Source of the DNA: Bradyrhizobium sp. AUGA SZCCT0176
Lineage (GTDB): Bacteria > Pseudomonadota > Alphaproteobacteria > Rhizobiales > Xanthobacteraceae
Length of the DNA: 64,000 nucleotides
Assembly (NCBI RefSeq): GCF_018130145.1
Contig: NZ_JAFCMB010000001.1
Coordinates: 62,001 to 126,000, forward strand
Direction: 5' to 3'
Shown here: piece by piece, positions 8,623 to 18,238 of the stretch
Numbering within the stretch: position 1 is the first letter of the stretch
Layout of the letters: every line of letters begins with the position of its first letter
Translations under genes and position numbers: made by a program
The notes under the pieces: model-generated
Databases searched by the model: none
Seen by the model: only the letters and a program-made list of their open reading frames with translations
Told to the model about the DNA's origin: nothing

Positions 8623-8654
8623 AAGAAAGCGGCCTTTTCATAGGCCGCCTTCTT
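8623..8654 (-). terminator. probable terminator downstream of acnA (bidirectional)
   Basis: AAGAAAGCGGCC and GGCCGCCTTCTT pair around an 8-base loop with AT-rich flanks on both sides. It lies 175 bases beyond the acnA stop and just upstream of the DUF1223 gene. Confidence 0.65.
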
Positions 8655-8727
8655 CCCGGTCGCTACTCACGTAGCAGTGAGGCACCGATCACAAATCCGC
8701 GTTTCAAGCGTTTTCAAGCGAAGCATG

Positions 8728-8748
8728 CCCCCGGACTTGATCCGGGGG
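8728..8748. repeat. short perfect palindrome
   Basis: CCCCCGGA and TCCGGGGG pair around a 5-base loop in the acnA 3' flank. It looks like half of one of the longer repeats found elsewhere in the window. Confidence 0.5.
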
Positions 8749-8828
8749 TGGATACCGGTTCGCATAGCAATCGAGTTTACGCAGATTGCGTAGACTTATC
8801 TGCGGTAGAAAACGCGTCAAAACAGAAC

Positions 8829-11549
8829 TCAAGCCGCAAGCTTGCGCAGCACATAGTGCAGAATGCCGCCGTTGCGGTAGTAGTCGAGCTCGTCGAGCGT
8901 ATCGATGCGGCAGAGCAGCGAAACGCGCTGCAGCGAACCGTCGCCGGACACGATTTCCGCGGTCAGCTTCTGGCGCGGCTTCAAATCGCCCTGCAGGCCG
9001 CGGATCGTCACCTTCTCGTCGCCCTTCAGCCCGATCGATGTCCAGGACTGACCGTCCTCGAAGGTCAGCGGGAGCACGCCCATGCCGACCAGGTTGGAGC
9101 GATGGATGCGCTCGAAGCTCTGGCAGATCACGGCGCGGACGCCGAGCAGCCTGGTGCCCTTTGCCGCCCAGTCGCGTGACGAGCCGTTGCCGTATTCGGC
9201 GCCGGCGAACACCACCAGCGGCACCTGCTCGGCCTGGTACTTCATCGCCGCGTCGTAGATCGACATCTGCTCGCCGTCGGGCCAATGTTTTGTCAATCCG
9301 CCTTCCGGAATGTTTCCATCAGCGCCTTTGAGCATGAAGTTCTTGATGCGGATATTCGCAAAAGTGCCGCGCATCATGATCTCATGGTTGCCGCGCCGCG
9401 TGCCGTACTGGTTGAAGTCGGCCGGACGCACCTGATGCTCCGACAGATATTTTCCGGCCGGAGAGGTCAGCTTGATCGAACCGGCCGGCGAGATGTGGTC
9501 GGTGGTGATCTTGTCGCCGAACATCGCCAGAATCCGCGCATCGACCACGTCGACGATCGGTTCCGGTTCTTTCTTCATGCCTTCGAAGTAGGGCGGGTTC
9601 TGCACATAGGTCGAGCTCATGTTCCAGCGATAGGTCTCGCTCTCGACCGTCTTGATCTTGCGCCAGTTGGTGTCGCCCTTGAACACGTCGGCGTAGCGCT
9701 TCTTGAAGATCGTCGCGGTGACGAACTTCTTCATATAGGCGTTGATTTCCTTGGTGGTTGGCCAGATGTCCTTCAGGAACACCGGCTTGCCGTCCTTGCC
9801 TTCGCCGATCGGCTCGACCGAAAGGTCCTTGGTCACGGTGCCGGCCAGCGCATAGGCGACGACCAGCGGCGGCGAGGCGAGATAATTCGCCTGCACGTCC
9901 GGCGACACGCGGCCTTCGAAATTTCGGTTACCCGACAACACGGCAGCGGCGACGATGCCATTGTCGTTGATCGACTTCGAAATATCCTCCGGCAGCGGGC
10001 CGGAATTGCCGATGCAGGTGGTGCAGCCAAAGCCGACCAGGTTGAAGCCGACCTTGTCGAGATCGAGCTGCAGTCCGGAGTTGGAAAGATATTCCGCGAC
10101 CACCTGACTGCCCGGCGCCAGCGAGGTCTTGACCCATGGCTTGGCCTTGAGGCCCTTGGCGGCCGCGTTGCGCGCCAGCAGGCCTGCGCCGATCAGCACG
10201 CTCGGGTTCGACGTGTTGGTGCAGGAGGTGATCGCGGCGATCACGACGTCGCCATGGCCGAGATCGAAATTGCGGTTCTCGACGGCGTAGCGATGCGAGG
10301 CATCCGCCGCCTTCTTGTATTCACTGGTCATCGCCGCGGAGAAGCCCGCGGCGACCGCCGGAAGTGCGACGCGGCCTTCGGGGCGCTTCGGTCCGGCCAT
10401 CGAGGGCACCACGTCGGCAAGATCGAGCGTCAGCGTTTCCGTGAACACCGGATCGGCCGATTTGGCGGTGCGGAACAGGCCCTGCGCCTTGGCGTAGGCC
10501 GCGACCAATTTCACGCGATCGGCCTTGCGGCCCGAGGTTTTCAGATAATCGATGGTCGCGGCATCGACCGGGAAGAAGCCGCAGGTCGCGCCATATTCCG
10601 GCGCCATGTTGCCGATCGTCGCCTTGTCCGCGACCGACAGATAATCAAGGCCGGGGCCGTAGAATTCGACGAACTTTCCGACCACGCCCTGCTTACGCAG
10701 CATCTGCGTCACGGTCAGCACCAGGTCGGTGGCGGTGACGCCTTCCTTCATCTGGCCCTTGAGCTTGAAGCCGATCACTTCGGGCAGCAGCATCGACTGC
10801 GGCTGGCCGAGCATCGCAGCTTCCGCCTCGATGCCGCCAACGCCCCAGCCCAGCACGGCCAGACCGTTGACCATCGTGGTGTGCGAATCGGTGCCGACCA
10901 GCGTGTCGGGATAGGCGACTTCGAACGTGCCGGTCTTCCTGCCGACCGTCATCTTCTCCTTGCGGGTCCACACCGTCTGGGCGAGGTATTCGAGATTGAC
11001 CTGGTGACAGATGCCGGTGCCGGGCGGCACCACCGAGAAATTCGTGAACGCCTTCTGGCCCCACTTCAGGAACTCGTAGCGCTCCTGGTTCTGCTTGTAC
11101 TCCTCGACCACGTTCTTGCCGAACGCCTTGTTGTCACCGAAGAAATTGACGATCACGCTGTGGTCGATGACGAGGTCGACCGGCACCAGAGGGTTGATTT
11201 TTGCGGCATCGCCGCCGAGCGCCTGCATCGCGTTACGCATCGCGGCGAGATCGACCACCGCCGGCACGCCGGTGAAATCCTGCATCAGCACGCGTGCGGG
11301 GCGAAACGAGATTTCATGCTCGAGCTTGCGCGTCTTCAGCCATTTCGACACCGCGACGATGTCGGCCTTCTTGACCGTACGATCGTCTTCAAAGCGCAGC
11401 AGGTTTTCCAGCAGCACCTTCATCGAATAGGGGAGTTTGGAAATTCCCTTCAGACCGTTCTTCTCGGCGGCGGGCAGGCTGTAATACACGTAGGTCTTGC
11501 CACCGACCTTGAGGGTCTTGCGGCATTTGAAGCTGTCGAGCGAGGTCAT
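8829..11549 (-). CDS. acnA: aconitate hydratase (AcnA type)
   Basis: The 906-residue enzyme interconverts citrate and isocitrate in the TCA cycle. The three [4Fe-4S] ligands are Cys443 (ITSCTNTSNP), Cys509 and Cys512 (GFGCTTCIGNSGP). The swivel-domain substrate motifs (DHISPAGSI, NQYGTRRGNHE, YGNGSSRDWAAKG) follow in the C-terminal third. Length and order fit the bacterial AcnA/IRP-like family and not AcnB. The ATG at 11549 gives the usual MTSLDSFKCRKTL start; a start five codons earlier is less likely. It is transcribed alone, divergent from ccmA across about 225 bases that presumably carry both promoters. Confidence 0.96.
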   Translation of the reverse strand: MTSLDSFKCRKTLKVGGKTYVYYSLPAAEKNGLKGISKLPYSMKVLLENLLRFEDDRTVKKADIVAVSKWLKTRKLEHEISFRPARVLMQDFTGVPAVVDLAAMRNAMQALGGDAAKINPLVPVDLVIDHSVIVNFFGDNKAFGKNVVEEYKQNQERYEFLKWGQKAFTNFSVVPPGTGICHQVNLEYLAQTVWTRKEKMTVGRKTGTFEVAYPDTLVGTDSHTTMVNGLAVLGWGVGGIEAEAAMLGQPQSMLLPEVIGFKLKGQMKEGVTATDLVLTVTQMLRKQGVVGKFVEFYGPGLDYLSVADKATIGNMAPEYGATCGFFPVDAATIDYLKTSGRKADRVKLVAAYAKAQGLFRTAKSADPVFTETLTLDLADVVPSMAGPKRPEGRVALPAVAAGFSAAMTSEYKKAADASHRYAVENRNFDLGHGDVVIAAITSCTNTSNPSVLIGAGLLARNAAAKGLKAKPWVKTSLAPGSQVVAEYLSNSGLQLDLDKVGFNLVGFGCTTCIGNSGPLPEDISKSINDNGIVAAAVLSGNRNFEGRVSPDVQANYLASPPLVVAYALAGTVTKDLSVEPIGEGKDGKPVFLKDIWPTTKEINAYMKKFVTATIFKKRYADVFKGDTNWRKIKTVESETYRWNMSSTYVQNPPYFEGMKKEPEPIVDVVDARILAMFGDKITTDHISPAGSIKLTSPAGKYLSEHQVRPADFNQYGTRRGNHEIMMRGTFANIRIKNFMLKGADGNIPEGGLTKHWPDGEQMSIYDAAMKYQAEQVPLVVFAGAEYGNGSSRDWAAKGTRLLGVRAVICQSFERIHRSNLVGMGVLPLTFEDGQSWTSIGLKGDEKVTIRGLQGDLKPRQKLTAEIVSGDGSLQRVSLLCRIDTLDELDYYRNGGILHYVLRKLAA

Positions 11550-11775
11550 GTCAGGAAATCCCAATTCTCAGTTATACCCGGCAAAGGGTATTTAAACACC
11601 GTCAGCGCGGTCGGCTTACCGGCTTGCGGCCGCCGGTTGTGTGCTGCATCAAGTTCCGGGCTTATAGAATCTTTCTAGATGCGCCGCCACAACCACGATC
11701 GTGCTGCAGCATTGCGCGACCCAAAAATTCTGATGCGGTACCCCAAGGTTTTCTGAAGGGCCGTAACGAGGCAAG

Positions 11776-12378
11776 ATGCGGCTCAGAGGACGCCAGATCG
11801 ATTGTGTGCGGGGTGGGCGCGCGGTGTTTTCCGGGCTCGATTTCGAGGCCGCATCCAGCCACGCGCTCGCCGTCGTCGGTCCCAACGGGTCCGGCAAGAC
11901 GTCGCTGCTGCGGCTGATCGCGGGCTTGCTGGTGCCGGCAGGCGGATCGGTCGCGCTGGAAGGCGGCGCGGACGAGCTGACGCTGCCCGAACAGACCCAT
12001 TATCTCGGCCATCGCGACGCCCTGAAACCCGCGCTCAGCGTGCTCGAAAACCTGTCGTTCTGGCGGGATTTTCTGGGCGGGGACGCCAGCGATCCCCATG
12101 AATGCCTCGCCAAAGTGGGGCTCGCGCACGCCACGCATTTGCCGGCCGCGTATCTGTCGGCCGGCCAACGGCGGCGGTTGTCGATCGCCCGGCTGCTCGC
12201 GGTGCGGCGGCCGGTCTGGCTGCTGGACGAGCCGACCTCGGCACTCGATGCCGCCGGGCAGGATCTGTTCGCTGGCCTGATGCAGGGCCACCTCGCGCGC
12301 GGCGGCATCATCGTCGCGGCCACCCATGCGCCGCTCGGGATCGAGGCGGGCGAATTGCGGATGGGAGGAAGCGCATGA
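11776..12378 (+). CDS. ccmA: heme exporter ATP-binding protein CcmA
   Basis: The 200-residue ATPase is short, as CcmA proteins are. It has Walker A GPNGSGKT at 35-42, the variant signature LSAGQ at 127-131 (the AGQ form is typical of CcmA), and Walker [10 protein letters not shown] at 147-155. CcmA with CcmB, C and D drives release of heme-loaded CcmE for c-type cytochrome maturation in the periplasm. Its stop overlaps the ccmB start by four bases. In Bradyrhizobium the locus has been named cycVW and so on. Confidence 0.95.
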   Translation: MRLRGRQIDCVRGGRAVFSGLDFEAASSHALAVVGPNGSGKTSLLRLIAGLLVPAGGSVALEGGADELTLPEQTHYLGHRDALKPALSVLENLSFWRDFLGGDASDPHECLAKVGLAHATHLPAAYLSAGQRRRLSIARLLAVRRPVWLLDEPTSALDAAGQDLFAGLMQGHLARGGIIVAATHAPLGIEAGELRMGGSA

Positions 12379-13043
12379 CCGCCCTTGCCGCACTGATTCG
12401 ACGCGACATCAGGATCGCGCTGCGCGTCGGCGGCGGCGCGCTGATCGGCGTGCTGTTCTTCCTCACCGTCACCGTGCTGATGCCGTTTGCGCTCGGGCCC
12501 GACCTGGCGCTGCTGACGCGGCTCGGGCCCTCCATTCTCTGGCTCGGCGCGCTGCTGGCCAGTCTGCTCACGCTCGACCGCCTGTTCACGTCAGACCACG
12601 AGGACGGCTCGCTCGATCTGATCGTGATGGGCCGGACGCCGCTGGAACTGGCCTGTGCTGCGAAGGCGCTGGCGCACTGGCTCGCCGCAGGCCTGCCGCT
12701 GATTATCGCGACCCCCGTGCTTGGGCTGATGCTCAATCTCGACGCCACCGCGACCTCGGCCGTGGCGCTGACGCTGCTGGTGGGAACGCCGGCACTGACT
12801 TTTATCGGCATGATCGGCGCCGCGCTGGCGGTGACGCTGCATCGCGGCGGGTTGCTGCTCGCGGTGCTGGTGCTGCCGCTGTCGATCCCGGTGCTGATTT
12901 TTGGCGTTGCGGCGTCGCAGGCCGCCATATCGGGACCGCTGCCGTTTGGAACACCGTTTTCGATCCTGTGCGCGATCTCGCTGGTGAGTTTCGTGATCGG
13001 ACCGTTTGCCGCAGCCGCCAGCCTGCGGCACGGGCTGGACTAG
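12375..13043 (+). CDS. ccmB: heme exporter protein CcmB
   Basis: The 222-residue, very hydrophobic protein has about six transmembrane helices and the CcmB features [14 protein letters not shown] and [11 protein letters not shown]. It is the permease-like partner of CcmA. The ATGA overlap with ccmA (start 12375) shows translational coupling. An 85-base gap follows before ccmC. Confidence 0.95.
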   Translation: MTALAALIRRDIRIALRVGGGALIGVLFFLTVTVLMPFALGPDLALLTRLGPSILWLGALLASLLTLDRLFTSDHEDGSLDLIVMGRTPLELACAAKALAHWLAAGLPLIIATPVLGLMLNLDATATSAVALTLLVGTPALTFIGMIGAALAVTLHRGGLLLAVLVLPLSIPVLIFGVAASQAAISGPLPFGTPFSILCAISLVSFVIGPFAAAASLRHGLD

Positions 13044-13128
13044 ATAACTTGATGTATGCCGATCAACACTTGATGGAACAGAACAAGCCGCATTGCCTGC
13101 CCCGCCGCCGCCGACTATCAGGATTGCC

Positions 13129-13860
13129 ATGACGCTGATCGACCTCGCCAACCCCACCAAGTTCCTGTCGCTGACGGCGCGCATATTGCCGTGGCTGGCG
13201 GGCGCGACCGCGATCCTGCTGCTCATCGGCTTGTACCAGGCAGCAATGGCGCCCGACGATTATCAGCAGGGCGCCACCGTCAAGATCATGTTCATCCACG
13301 TGCCCAACGCGTGGCTGTCGATGTTCGTGTGGGGCGTCATGAGCCTTGCGGCGCTGGGCACGCTGGTGTGGCGGCATCCACTCGCCGACGTCGCTGCGAA
13401 AGCGGCCGCCCCGATCGGCGCCGCCTTCACATTTCTCGCGCTGGTCACCGGCTCGCTGTGGGGCCGACCGATGTGGGGCACCTATTGGCAATGGGATGCG
13501 CGGCTCACCTCGGTGCTGATCCTGTTCCTGATGTATCTCGGCCTGATCGCACTGTGGCGCGCGGTGGACGATCCGTCGCGGGCGGCGCGGGCGGCGGCGA
13601 TCCTCACACTGGTCGGCGCGCTCAATTTGCCGATCATCAAATTCTCGGTCGACTGGTGGAACACGCTGCATCAGCCGGCCTCGGTGCTGCGGATGGGAGG
13701 CTCCACGCTCGACCGCGCCTTCCTGATTCCGTTGCTGGTGATGGCGGTTGGATTTTCGCTGCTGTTCGTCACGCTGCATCTGGCGGCGATGCGCAACGAG
13801 ATCCTGCGCCGCCGCGTGCGCAGCTTGCAGATCATGCAAGCCAGCCAACAGGCCGCGTGA
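13129..13860 (+). CDS. ccmC: heme-handling protein CcmC
   Basis: The 243-residue membrane protein carries the tryptophan-rich heme-binding signature [18 protein letters not shown] (residues 111-128) and the two flanking loop histidines, His57 (FIHVPNAW) and the one in [11 protein letters not shown]. These are diagnostic for CcmC, which loads heme onto CcmE. About six helices are visible. I chose the ATG at 13129 ([12 protein letters not shown]) over an upstream in-frame start because the extension is proline-rich and not conserved. ccmD follows after four bases. Confidence 0.95.
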   Translation: MTLIDLANPTKFLSLTARILPWLAGATAILLLIGLYQAAMAPDDYQQGATVKIMFIHVPNAWLSMFVWGVMSLAALGTLVWRHPLADVAAKAAAPIGAAFTFLALVTGSLWGRPMWGTYWQWDARLTSVLILFLMYLGLIALWRAVDDPSRAARAAAILTLVGALNLPIIKFSVDWWNTLHQPASVLRMGGSTLDRAFLIPLLVMAVGFSLLFVTLHLAAMRNEILRRRVRSLQIMQASQQAA

Positions 13861-13864
13861 CGCG

Positions 13865-14044
13865 ATGGCGCTCGGTCCCTATGCCTCCTTCATCGTGACG
13901 TCCTATGCGCTGGTCGCCGCGGTGGTCGCTATCCTGATTGCCTGGATCGCCATCGATTTTCGCCGCCAGAAGGCGCGCCTGCGCGAGCTCGAGGCCAGCG
14001 GCATCACCAGGCGCTCCGGCCGCAGTGCAGGGGACATTCGGTGA
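13865..14044 (+). CDS. ccmD: heme exporter protein CcmD
   Basis: This is a 59-residue single-span membrane protein: a helix at about residues 8-31 followed by a basic tail ([15 protein letters not shown]), the normal CcmD shape. CcmD helps release CcmE from CcmABC. It lies between ccmC and ccmG, with its TGA overlapping the GTG of ccmG by four bases. It is easily missed because of its size, but context and topology make it convincing. Confidence 0.9.
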   Translation: MALGPYASFIVTSYALVAAVVAILIAWIAIDFRRQKARLRELEASGITRRSGRSAGDIR

Positions 14045-14637
14045 GCGGGCCGGCGGCGTCTGACCCACCGCGGCAACGCCGGCGCTGGCTGGTGACGCTG
14101 CCGCTGATCGGTTTCATGGCGGTGGCCGGGCTGTTCCTGCTGCGGCTGCACGGCGGCGATCCCTCTAAAATTCCATCCGCCCTGATCGGCCGCCCGGCGC
14201 CGCAAACCGCGCTGCCGGCGCTGGCAGGCCTGGTCGACAACGGCGTCGCCATTCCCGGGCTCGACCCGGCGGCCTTCAAGGGCAAGGTCAGCGTCGTCAA
14301 CGTCTGGGCGTCCTGGTGCGTGCCATGCCATGACGAGATGCCGCTGCTAACCGCTCTGGCCAAGGACAAGCGGCTGCAGATCGTCGGCATCAACTACAAG
14401 GATTCCCCCGACAACGCCCGCCGCTTCCTCGGTCGCTACGGCAACCCCTTCAGCATGGTCGGCGCCGACAGCAATGGTCGCGGCTCGATCGAATGGGGCG
14501 TCTATGGCGTGCCCGAGACCTTTGTGGTCGGCCGCGAAGGCACCATCGTCTACAAACTGGTCGGGCCGGTGACGCCGGCCAATGTCGATACCGTGCTGAA
14601 GGCAGAGATCGAGAAGGCGTTGAAGGCGGGTTCGTAA
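14041..14637 (+). CDS. ccmG: thiol:disulfide interchange protein CcmG/DsbE
   Basis: The 198-residue protein has an N-terminal membrane anchor (about 17-35) and a periplasmic thioredoxin fold with W92-C93-V-P-C96, then the cis-Pro region [11 protein letters not shown]. This is the CcmG/DsbE pattern; the enzyme keeps apocytochrome CXXCH cysteines reduced for heme attachment. The start codon is GTG, overlapping the ccmD stop. It ends the ccmABCDG run; ccmE, F, H and I are not in the window and must lie elsewhere. Confidence 0.95.
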   Translation: MSGPAASDPPRQRRRWLVTLPLIGFMAVAGLFLLRLHGGDPSKIPSALIGRPAPQTALPALAGLVDNGVAIPGLDPAAFKGKVSVVNVWASWCVPCHDEMPLLTALAKDKRLQIVGINYKDSPDNARRFLGRYGNPFSMVGADSNGRGSIEWGVYGVPETFVVGREGTIVYKLVGPVTPANVDTVLKAEIEKALKAGS

Positions 14638-14643
14638 CCTCGA

Positions 14644-14774
14644 CCCTCATCCCCGGATGAGCGCTTTGCGCTCACCGAGGGAGCGGCGCCTTCGCCGCGT
14701 CTCGAGGGATGCAGGCCTGTCTGTGGCCTCATGGTTCGAGACGGCGCTGAAGAAGCGCCTCCTCACCATGAGGG
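14644..14774. repeat. nested intergenic inverted repeat
   Basis: The outer arms are CCCTCAT and ATGAGGG. A longer inner hairpin pairs CCTCATGGTTCGAGACGGCGC with a partly complementary right side ending CTCACCATGAGG. A third small hairpin (GAGCGCTTTGCGCTC) lies in the left part. It sits directly downstream of ccmG. Confidence 0.7.
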
Positions 14775-14894
14775 TTGGACGGCGCCAAATAATTTCCAGC
14801 TTTTATCTGCCGTTCATTTGCCGGCCATGGCGCCGCCACGAATTCGAAGCTAGCTTGATAGCGTTACTTAAACCGTCCTTGGAGGGACACTTCT

Positions 14895-15254
14895 ATGCGT
14901 CATTTCACGCTCGCTTCTCTTCTCGCAACTGCGCTCACGATCGGCCTGATGACGGCAACCCCGTCGATGGCCCAGACCGCGCAGCCCGCGACCAAATCCG
15001 ACAGCAAGATGGCTCCCGCGCCGAAGGCCCAGGAGTCGAAGATGGCGCCGGCTCCGAAGGCCGATCTGCTCGACATCAATTCGGCGACCGCCGACCAACT
15101 CGAGGCGTTGGCGGGGATCGGCAAGGCCTATTCCGCCAAGATCATCGCGGGCCGCCCCTACAAGGGCAAGGACGATCTGGTGCACAAGAACATCGTCCCG
15201 CAGGCGACCTACGACAAGATCAAGGACCACGTGATCGCCAAGCAGAAGAGCTGA
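14895..15254 (+). CDS. ComEA-like helix-hairpin-helix protein, secreted
   Basis: The 119-residue protein has a signal peptide (to about PSMA, residue 26). A short linker follows in which KMAPAPKA occurs twice. The single HhH domain is [25 protein letters not shown]...[19 protein letters not shown]. That domain matches ComEA-type DNA-binding proteins (IN.A....L..LPGIG). In competent bacteria ComEA binds incoming DNA in the periplasm, but lone secreted HhH proteins are common in Rhizobiales and their role is not settled. A GGAGGG Shine-Dalgarno precedes the ATG. No other competence genes are nearby. Confidence 0.85.
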   Translation: MRHFTLASLLATALTIGLMTATPSMAQTAQPATKSDSKMAPAPKAQESKMAPAPKADLLDINSATADQLEALAGIGKAYSAKIIAGRPYKGKDDLVHKNIVPQATYDKIKDHVIAKQKS

Positions 15255-15262
15255 TTTTTCTT

Positions 15263-15397
15263 ACCTCTCCCCGCTTGCGGGGAGAGGTCGACGCGCACTT
15301 GCGCGGCGGGTGAGGGGGTACAGGTCCCTCGGCAATCTTTGCTCGGAGAGAGGCCCCTCACCCCAACCCTCTCCCCGCAAGCGCGGGGCGAGGGAGT
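15263..15397. repeat. intergenic repeat with CCTCTCCCCGC arms
   Basis: A tight hairpin CCTCTCCCCGC/GCGGGGAGAGG lies at 15264-15287, and a further CCCTCTCCCCGC copy near 15367 extends the pairing. It separates the convergent comEA-like and yciB genes and can serve as a terminator for both. Confidence 0.7.
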
Positions 15398-15411
15398 CAG
15401 AGCGGTGCCAG

Positions 15412-16014
15412 CTACCCCTTCCTCACGTCGCCCGCGTCCGCTTCGCTGGCTTCCAGCGAGGCCGGCTCCAGATGGTAGCGTTTGGTCAGCGGCATCTGGG
15501 CGATCGCAAAGATCATCGTCAGCGGAATCACGCCGAACGCCTTGAAGCCCACCCAGAAATCGGTCGACTGGGTGCGCCAGATGAATTCGTTCAAAAGCGC
15601 CATCCCGAGGAAGAACAGCGCCCAGCGCAAGGTGAGGATGCGCCAGCCCTGCGGCGTCAGATTGAACATCTGATCGAACATGATGGCGATGAAGGAGCGG
15701 CCGAACAACAGGCCGCCGCCGAGGATCGCGGCGAACAGGCCGTAGATGATGGTCGGCTTGACCTTGATGAAGGTCTCATCGTGCAGCACCAGGGTCAGCG
15801 TGCCGAACACGATGACGATGACGCCGGTGACGATCGCCATCATGGGTACATGCTTCGTCACCACATAGGACGCGACCATCGCAGCGATGATCGCCACCAT
15901 GAACGCACCGGTGGCGACGAACAGACCGAATTTGGCGTTGGCGACAAAGAATACGAGCAGCGGACCGAGTTCGGTCGCGAGCTTGAACAGCGGATGCGGC
16001 TGGGTCTTGTCCAT
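15412..16014 (-). CDS. yciB: inner-membrane septation protein YciB (IspZ)
   Basis: The 200-residue polytopic protein starts [21 protein letters not shown] and contains [24 protein letters not shown] and [22 protein letters not shown]. These are standard YciB/IspZ features, with about five to six helices. YciB links envelope synthesis and septation in E. coli and intracellular spreading in Shigella; its molecular role is unclear. Its ATG overlaps the ftsY TAA by one base (TAATG), so it is cotranslated with ftsY. Confidence 0.93.
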   Translation of the reverse strand: MDKTQPHPLFKLATELGPLLVFFVANAKFGLFVATGAFMVAIIAAMVASYVVTKHVPMMAIVTGVIVIVFGTLTLVLHDETFIKVKPTIIYGLFAAILGGGLLFGRSFIAIMFDQMFNLTPQGWRILTLRWALFFLGMALLNEFIWRTQSTDFWVGFKAFGVIPLTMIFAIAQMPLTKRYHLEPASLEASEADAGDVRKG

Positions 16015-16961
16015 TACGAGTCAATCCCTGCAATCGCGTTCGCAAAATCCCGCGCGGTGAACGGCGCCAGATCGTCGACGCCTTCGCCGACCCCGATGAA
16101 GTGCACCGGCAGTTTGAATTTCTCCGACAGCGCCACCAGGATGCCGCCCCGCGCGGTGCCGTCGAGCTTGGTCATCACAAGGCCGGTGACGCCTGCGGTA
16201 CGATGAAAAGCCTCGACCTGCGACAGCGCATTTTGTCCCACCGTGGCGTCGAGCACCAAGAGCACCGCATGCGGGGCCGAGGCATCGACCTTCTTGATGA
16301 CGCGAACGACTTTTTCGAGTTCCTTCATCAGCTCGGCCTTGTTCTGCAATCGCCCGGCGGTGTCGACCAGCAGCACGTCGGTCTTCTGCTCCTGCGCTGC
16401 CGTCAGCGCATTGAAGGCGAGGCTGGCCGAGTCCGATCCCTGCGCGCCCGCAATCACGGGCGATTTGGTCCGCTCGCCCCAGACTTTCAACTGCTCGATC
16501 GCGGCGGCGCGGAACGTGTCGCCCGCCGCCAGCATCACCTTGCGGCCCTCGGCGCTGAGTTTCGCCGCCAGCTTGCCAATGGTGGTGGTCTTGCCGGAAC
16601 CGTTGACGCCGACCACGAGAATGACGAACGGCTTTTGGGCGGCGTCGATCACCAGCGGCTTGGCCACCGGCGCCAGCACCTTCTCGACCTCGGTCGCGAC
16701 CACCGCCTTGACCTCGTCCGCCGAGATCGCCTTGTCGTAGCGGCCGGCGCCGACGGCGTCCGCGATCCGCACTGCGACCTCGGTGCCGAGATCGGCGCGC
16801 AGCAGCACATCCTCGATATCATCGAGCATGGCGCGGTCGAGCTTGCGCTTGGTGACGAGGTCGGCAACGGCTGACCCGATCGAACTCGAGGTCCGCTTCA
16901 GGCCGCTCGAAAGCCGCCGCCACCAGCTCAGTTTGGGAGTTCCGGGAGTGGTATCGCTCAT
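16014..16961 (-). CDS. ftsY: signal recognition particle receptor FtsY
   Basis: The 315-residue SRP GTPase has an N domain (about 20-105) and a G domain with G1 GVNGSGKT at 118-125, DTFRAAA at 148-154, DTAGR (about 202-206) and TKLDG (about 264-268). It docks ribosome-SRP complexes at the membrane for co-translational insertion. The acidic A domain of E. coli FtsY is missing; only a short basic/amphipathic N-terminus ([12 protein letters not shown]) remains, which is normal in Alphaproteobacteria. Its stop overlaps the yciB start. The ffh partner gene lies 6.7 kb away. Confidence 0.97.
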   Translation of the reverse strand: MSDTTPGTPKLSWWRRLSSGLKRTSSSIGSAVADLVTKRKLDRAMLDDIEDVLLRADLGTEVAVRIADAVGAGRYDKAISADEVKAVVATEVEKVLAPVAKPLVIDAAQKPFVILVVGVNGSGKTTTIGKLAAKLSAEGRKVMLAAGDTFRAAAIEQLKVWGERTKSPVIAGAQGSDSASLAFNALTAAQEQKTDVLLVDTAGRLQNKAELMKELEKVVRVIKKVDASAPHAVLLVLDATVGQNALSQVEAFHRTAGVTGLVMTKLDGTARGGILVALSEKFKLPVHFIGVGEGVDDLAPFTARDFANAIAGIDS

Positions 16962-16989
16962 GTCGGACGTGTGTTAGCGGTTTCGCGCC

Positions 16990-17712
16990 ATGAACGAAAG
17001 CCACAACCAACTCATTGAAATTGCGGACCTGACCGCGGAAGAAATTCAGGCCCGCGTGCTCCACCGCGACGGGCTGATGCTGGTCATCGACAAACCCTGC
17101 GGCCTCCCGGTGCATCGCGGCCCCAAGGGCGGCGCCAATCTGGAAACCTCGTTCGACGGGTTGCGTTTCGGGCTGCCGCGCCCGCCGGTGCTGGCGCACC
17201 GCCTCGACAAGGACACGTCCGGCTGTCTCGTGCTGGGACGCCATCGCAAGGCCACCGCCTCGCTCGGCCTGCTGTTCAAGCACGGCAAGATCGGCAAGAC
17301 CTATTGGGCCATCGTCGAAGGCGGACCTGCCGAAGATGAAGGCACCATCGACATGGCCCTCGGCCGGCTCAACGTCGAGCGCGGCTGGTGGCAGAAGCCG
17401 GATCCGGACGGCCAAAAAGCCGTCACAAACTGGAAGGTGCGCGGCCGCGGCAATGGCCTCGCCTGGTTAGAGCTGGAACCGGTCACCGGCCGCACCCATC
17501 AATTGCGCGTGCACACATCGGCCACGGGCTGGCCGATCGTCGGCGACAACATCTACGGCAACGGCCCCCGCTTCGGCGAGCCGCGCCTGCATTTGCATTC
17601 CCGCGAGATCGTGATTCCGATTTCAAGGAACAAGGAACCGGTTCGCGTGGTGGCGCCCGCGCCAGAGCATATGCGGGAGCGGCTCAGGGCGTGCGGGTGG
17701 AACGGGGAGTAG
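16990..17712 (+). CDS. RluA-family pseudouridine synthase
   Basis: The 240-residue enzyme carries the RluA/RluC/RluD catalytic motif H70-R-L-D73-KDTSG, with Asp73 the expected nucleophile. Supporting motifs are VIDKPCGLPVHRG and GRTHQLRVH. It isomerises uridine to pseudouridine in rRNA or tRNA. No S4 domain precedes the catalytic domain, so it is closer to the single-domain RluA/TruC type; the target base cannot be assigned. It is divergent from ftsY with only 28 bases between the starts. Confidence 0.92.
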   Translation: MNESHNQLIEIADLTAEEIQARVLHRDGLMLVIDKPCGLPVHRGPKGGANLETSFDGLRFGLPRPPVLAHRLDKDTSGCLVLGRHRKATASLGLLFKHGKIGKTYWAIVEGGPAEDEGTIDMALGRLNVERGWWQKPDPDGQKAVTNWKVRGRGNGLAWLELEPVTGRTHQLRVHTSATGWPIVGDNIYGNGPRFGEPRLHLHSREIVIPISRNKEPVRVVAPAPEHMRERLRACGWNGE

Positions 17713-18232
17713 CGACCAAGGTCCAGCGCTTGAGTTCAACAACCGGCACAAACTCAACCAGCGTCGCCGTCTCGAATGCGCCCGTAAGCGGCCGCCAATC
17801 CGCTTGAAGTAGATCTTTCGCCTGATCCAATCCGGCATCCGACATGCCCGTTGCCAGGGTACAATGAGGTGTCCAGCATCCCGCTTGATAATGTGGCCTG
17901 CAGGTTTCGCCGAGCGCACCGATGATCGTCGCATGCAACCGCATCAGTTCAGGTGAAGAAGCCAGGGCCGCGTAACAAACGCCGCTGCCGGCACCAAACG
18001 TCGAAAAATCAGTCAAGGTGACGGTGATCTGATCGGCTTTGCCGAATATCCGATCAAGCGAAGCGACCGCCGCCTCTACCACCAGATCGTCATAAACGGC
18101 CAATGTCACATGCGGCGCGAACCTGAGATCAGGCATCGAACTTGATACGCCCGCATTTGCAAGCCGCGCCCATCGCGCCGAAATAGCGACCGCCATTTCA
18201 GAATTGAAATGCAGGCTCACAGCAAAAGCCAT
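17684..18232 (-). CDS. 2'-5' RNA ligase/2H phosphoesterase family protein
   Basis: The 182-residue protein has the paired 2H motifs H41-V-T43 (FAPHVTLAVY) and H123-C-T125 (TPHCTLATG), and so belongs to the 2H phosphoesterase superfamily. The sequence between them differs strongly from the thpR product at 426-962, so it is a different subfamily. Likely activity is on cyclic phosphates or 2'-5' bonds, but no substrate can be named. The 3' end overlaps that of the convergent pseudouridine synthase gene by 29 bases. It is seven bases downstream of mtaB and probably cotranscribed with it. Confidence 0.82.
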   Translation of the reverse strand: MAFAVSLHFNSEMAVAISARWARLANAGVSSSMPDLRFAPHVTLAVYDDLVVEAAVASLDRIFGKADQITVTLTDFSTFGAGSGVCYAALASSPELMRLHATIIGALGETCRPHYQAGCWTPHCTLATGMSDAGLDQAKDLLQADWRPLTGAFETATLVEFVPVVELKRWTLVATPRSTRTP

Positions 18233-18238
18233 GTTTGC

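Noticed and set aside
9285..11678. 797-codon plus-strand frame antisense to acnA
   Set aside because: Composition (His/Arg/Asp/Leu) is that of an antisense shadow. The minus strand carries all aconitase motifs.
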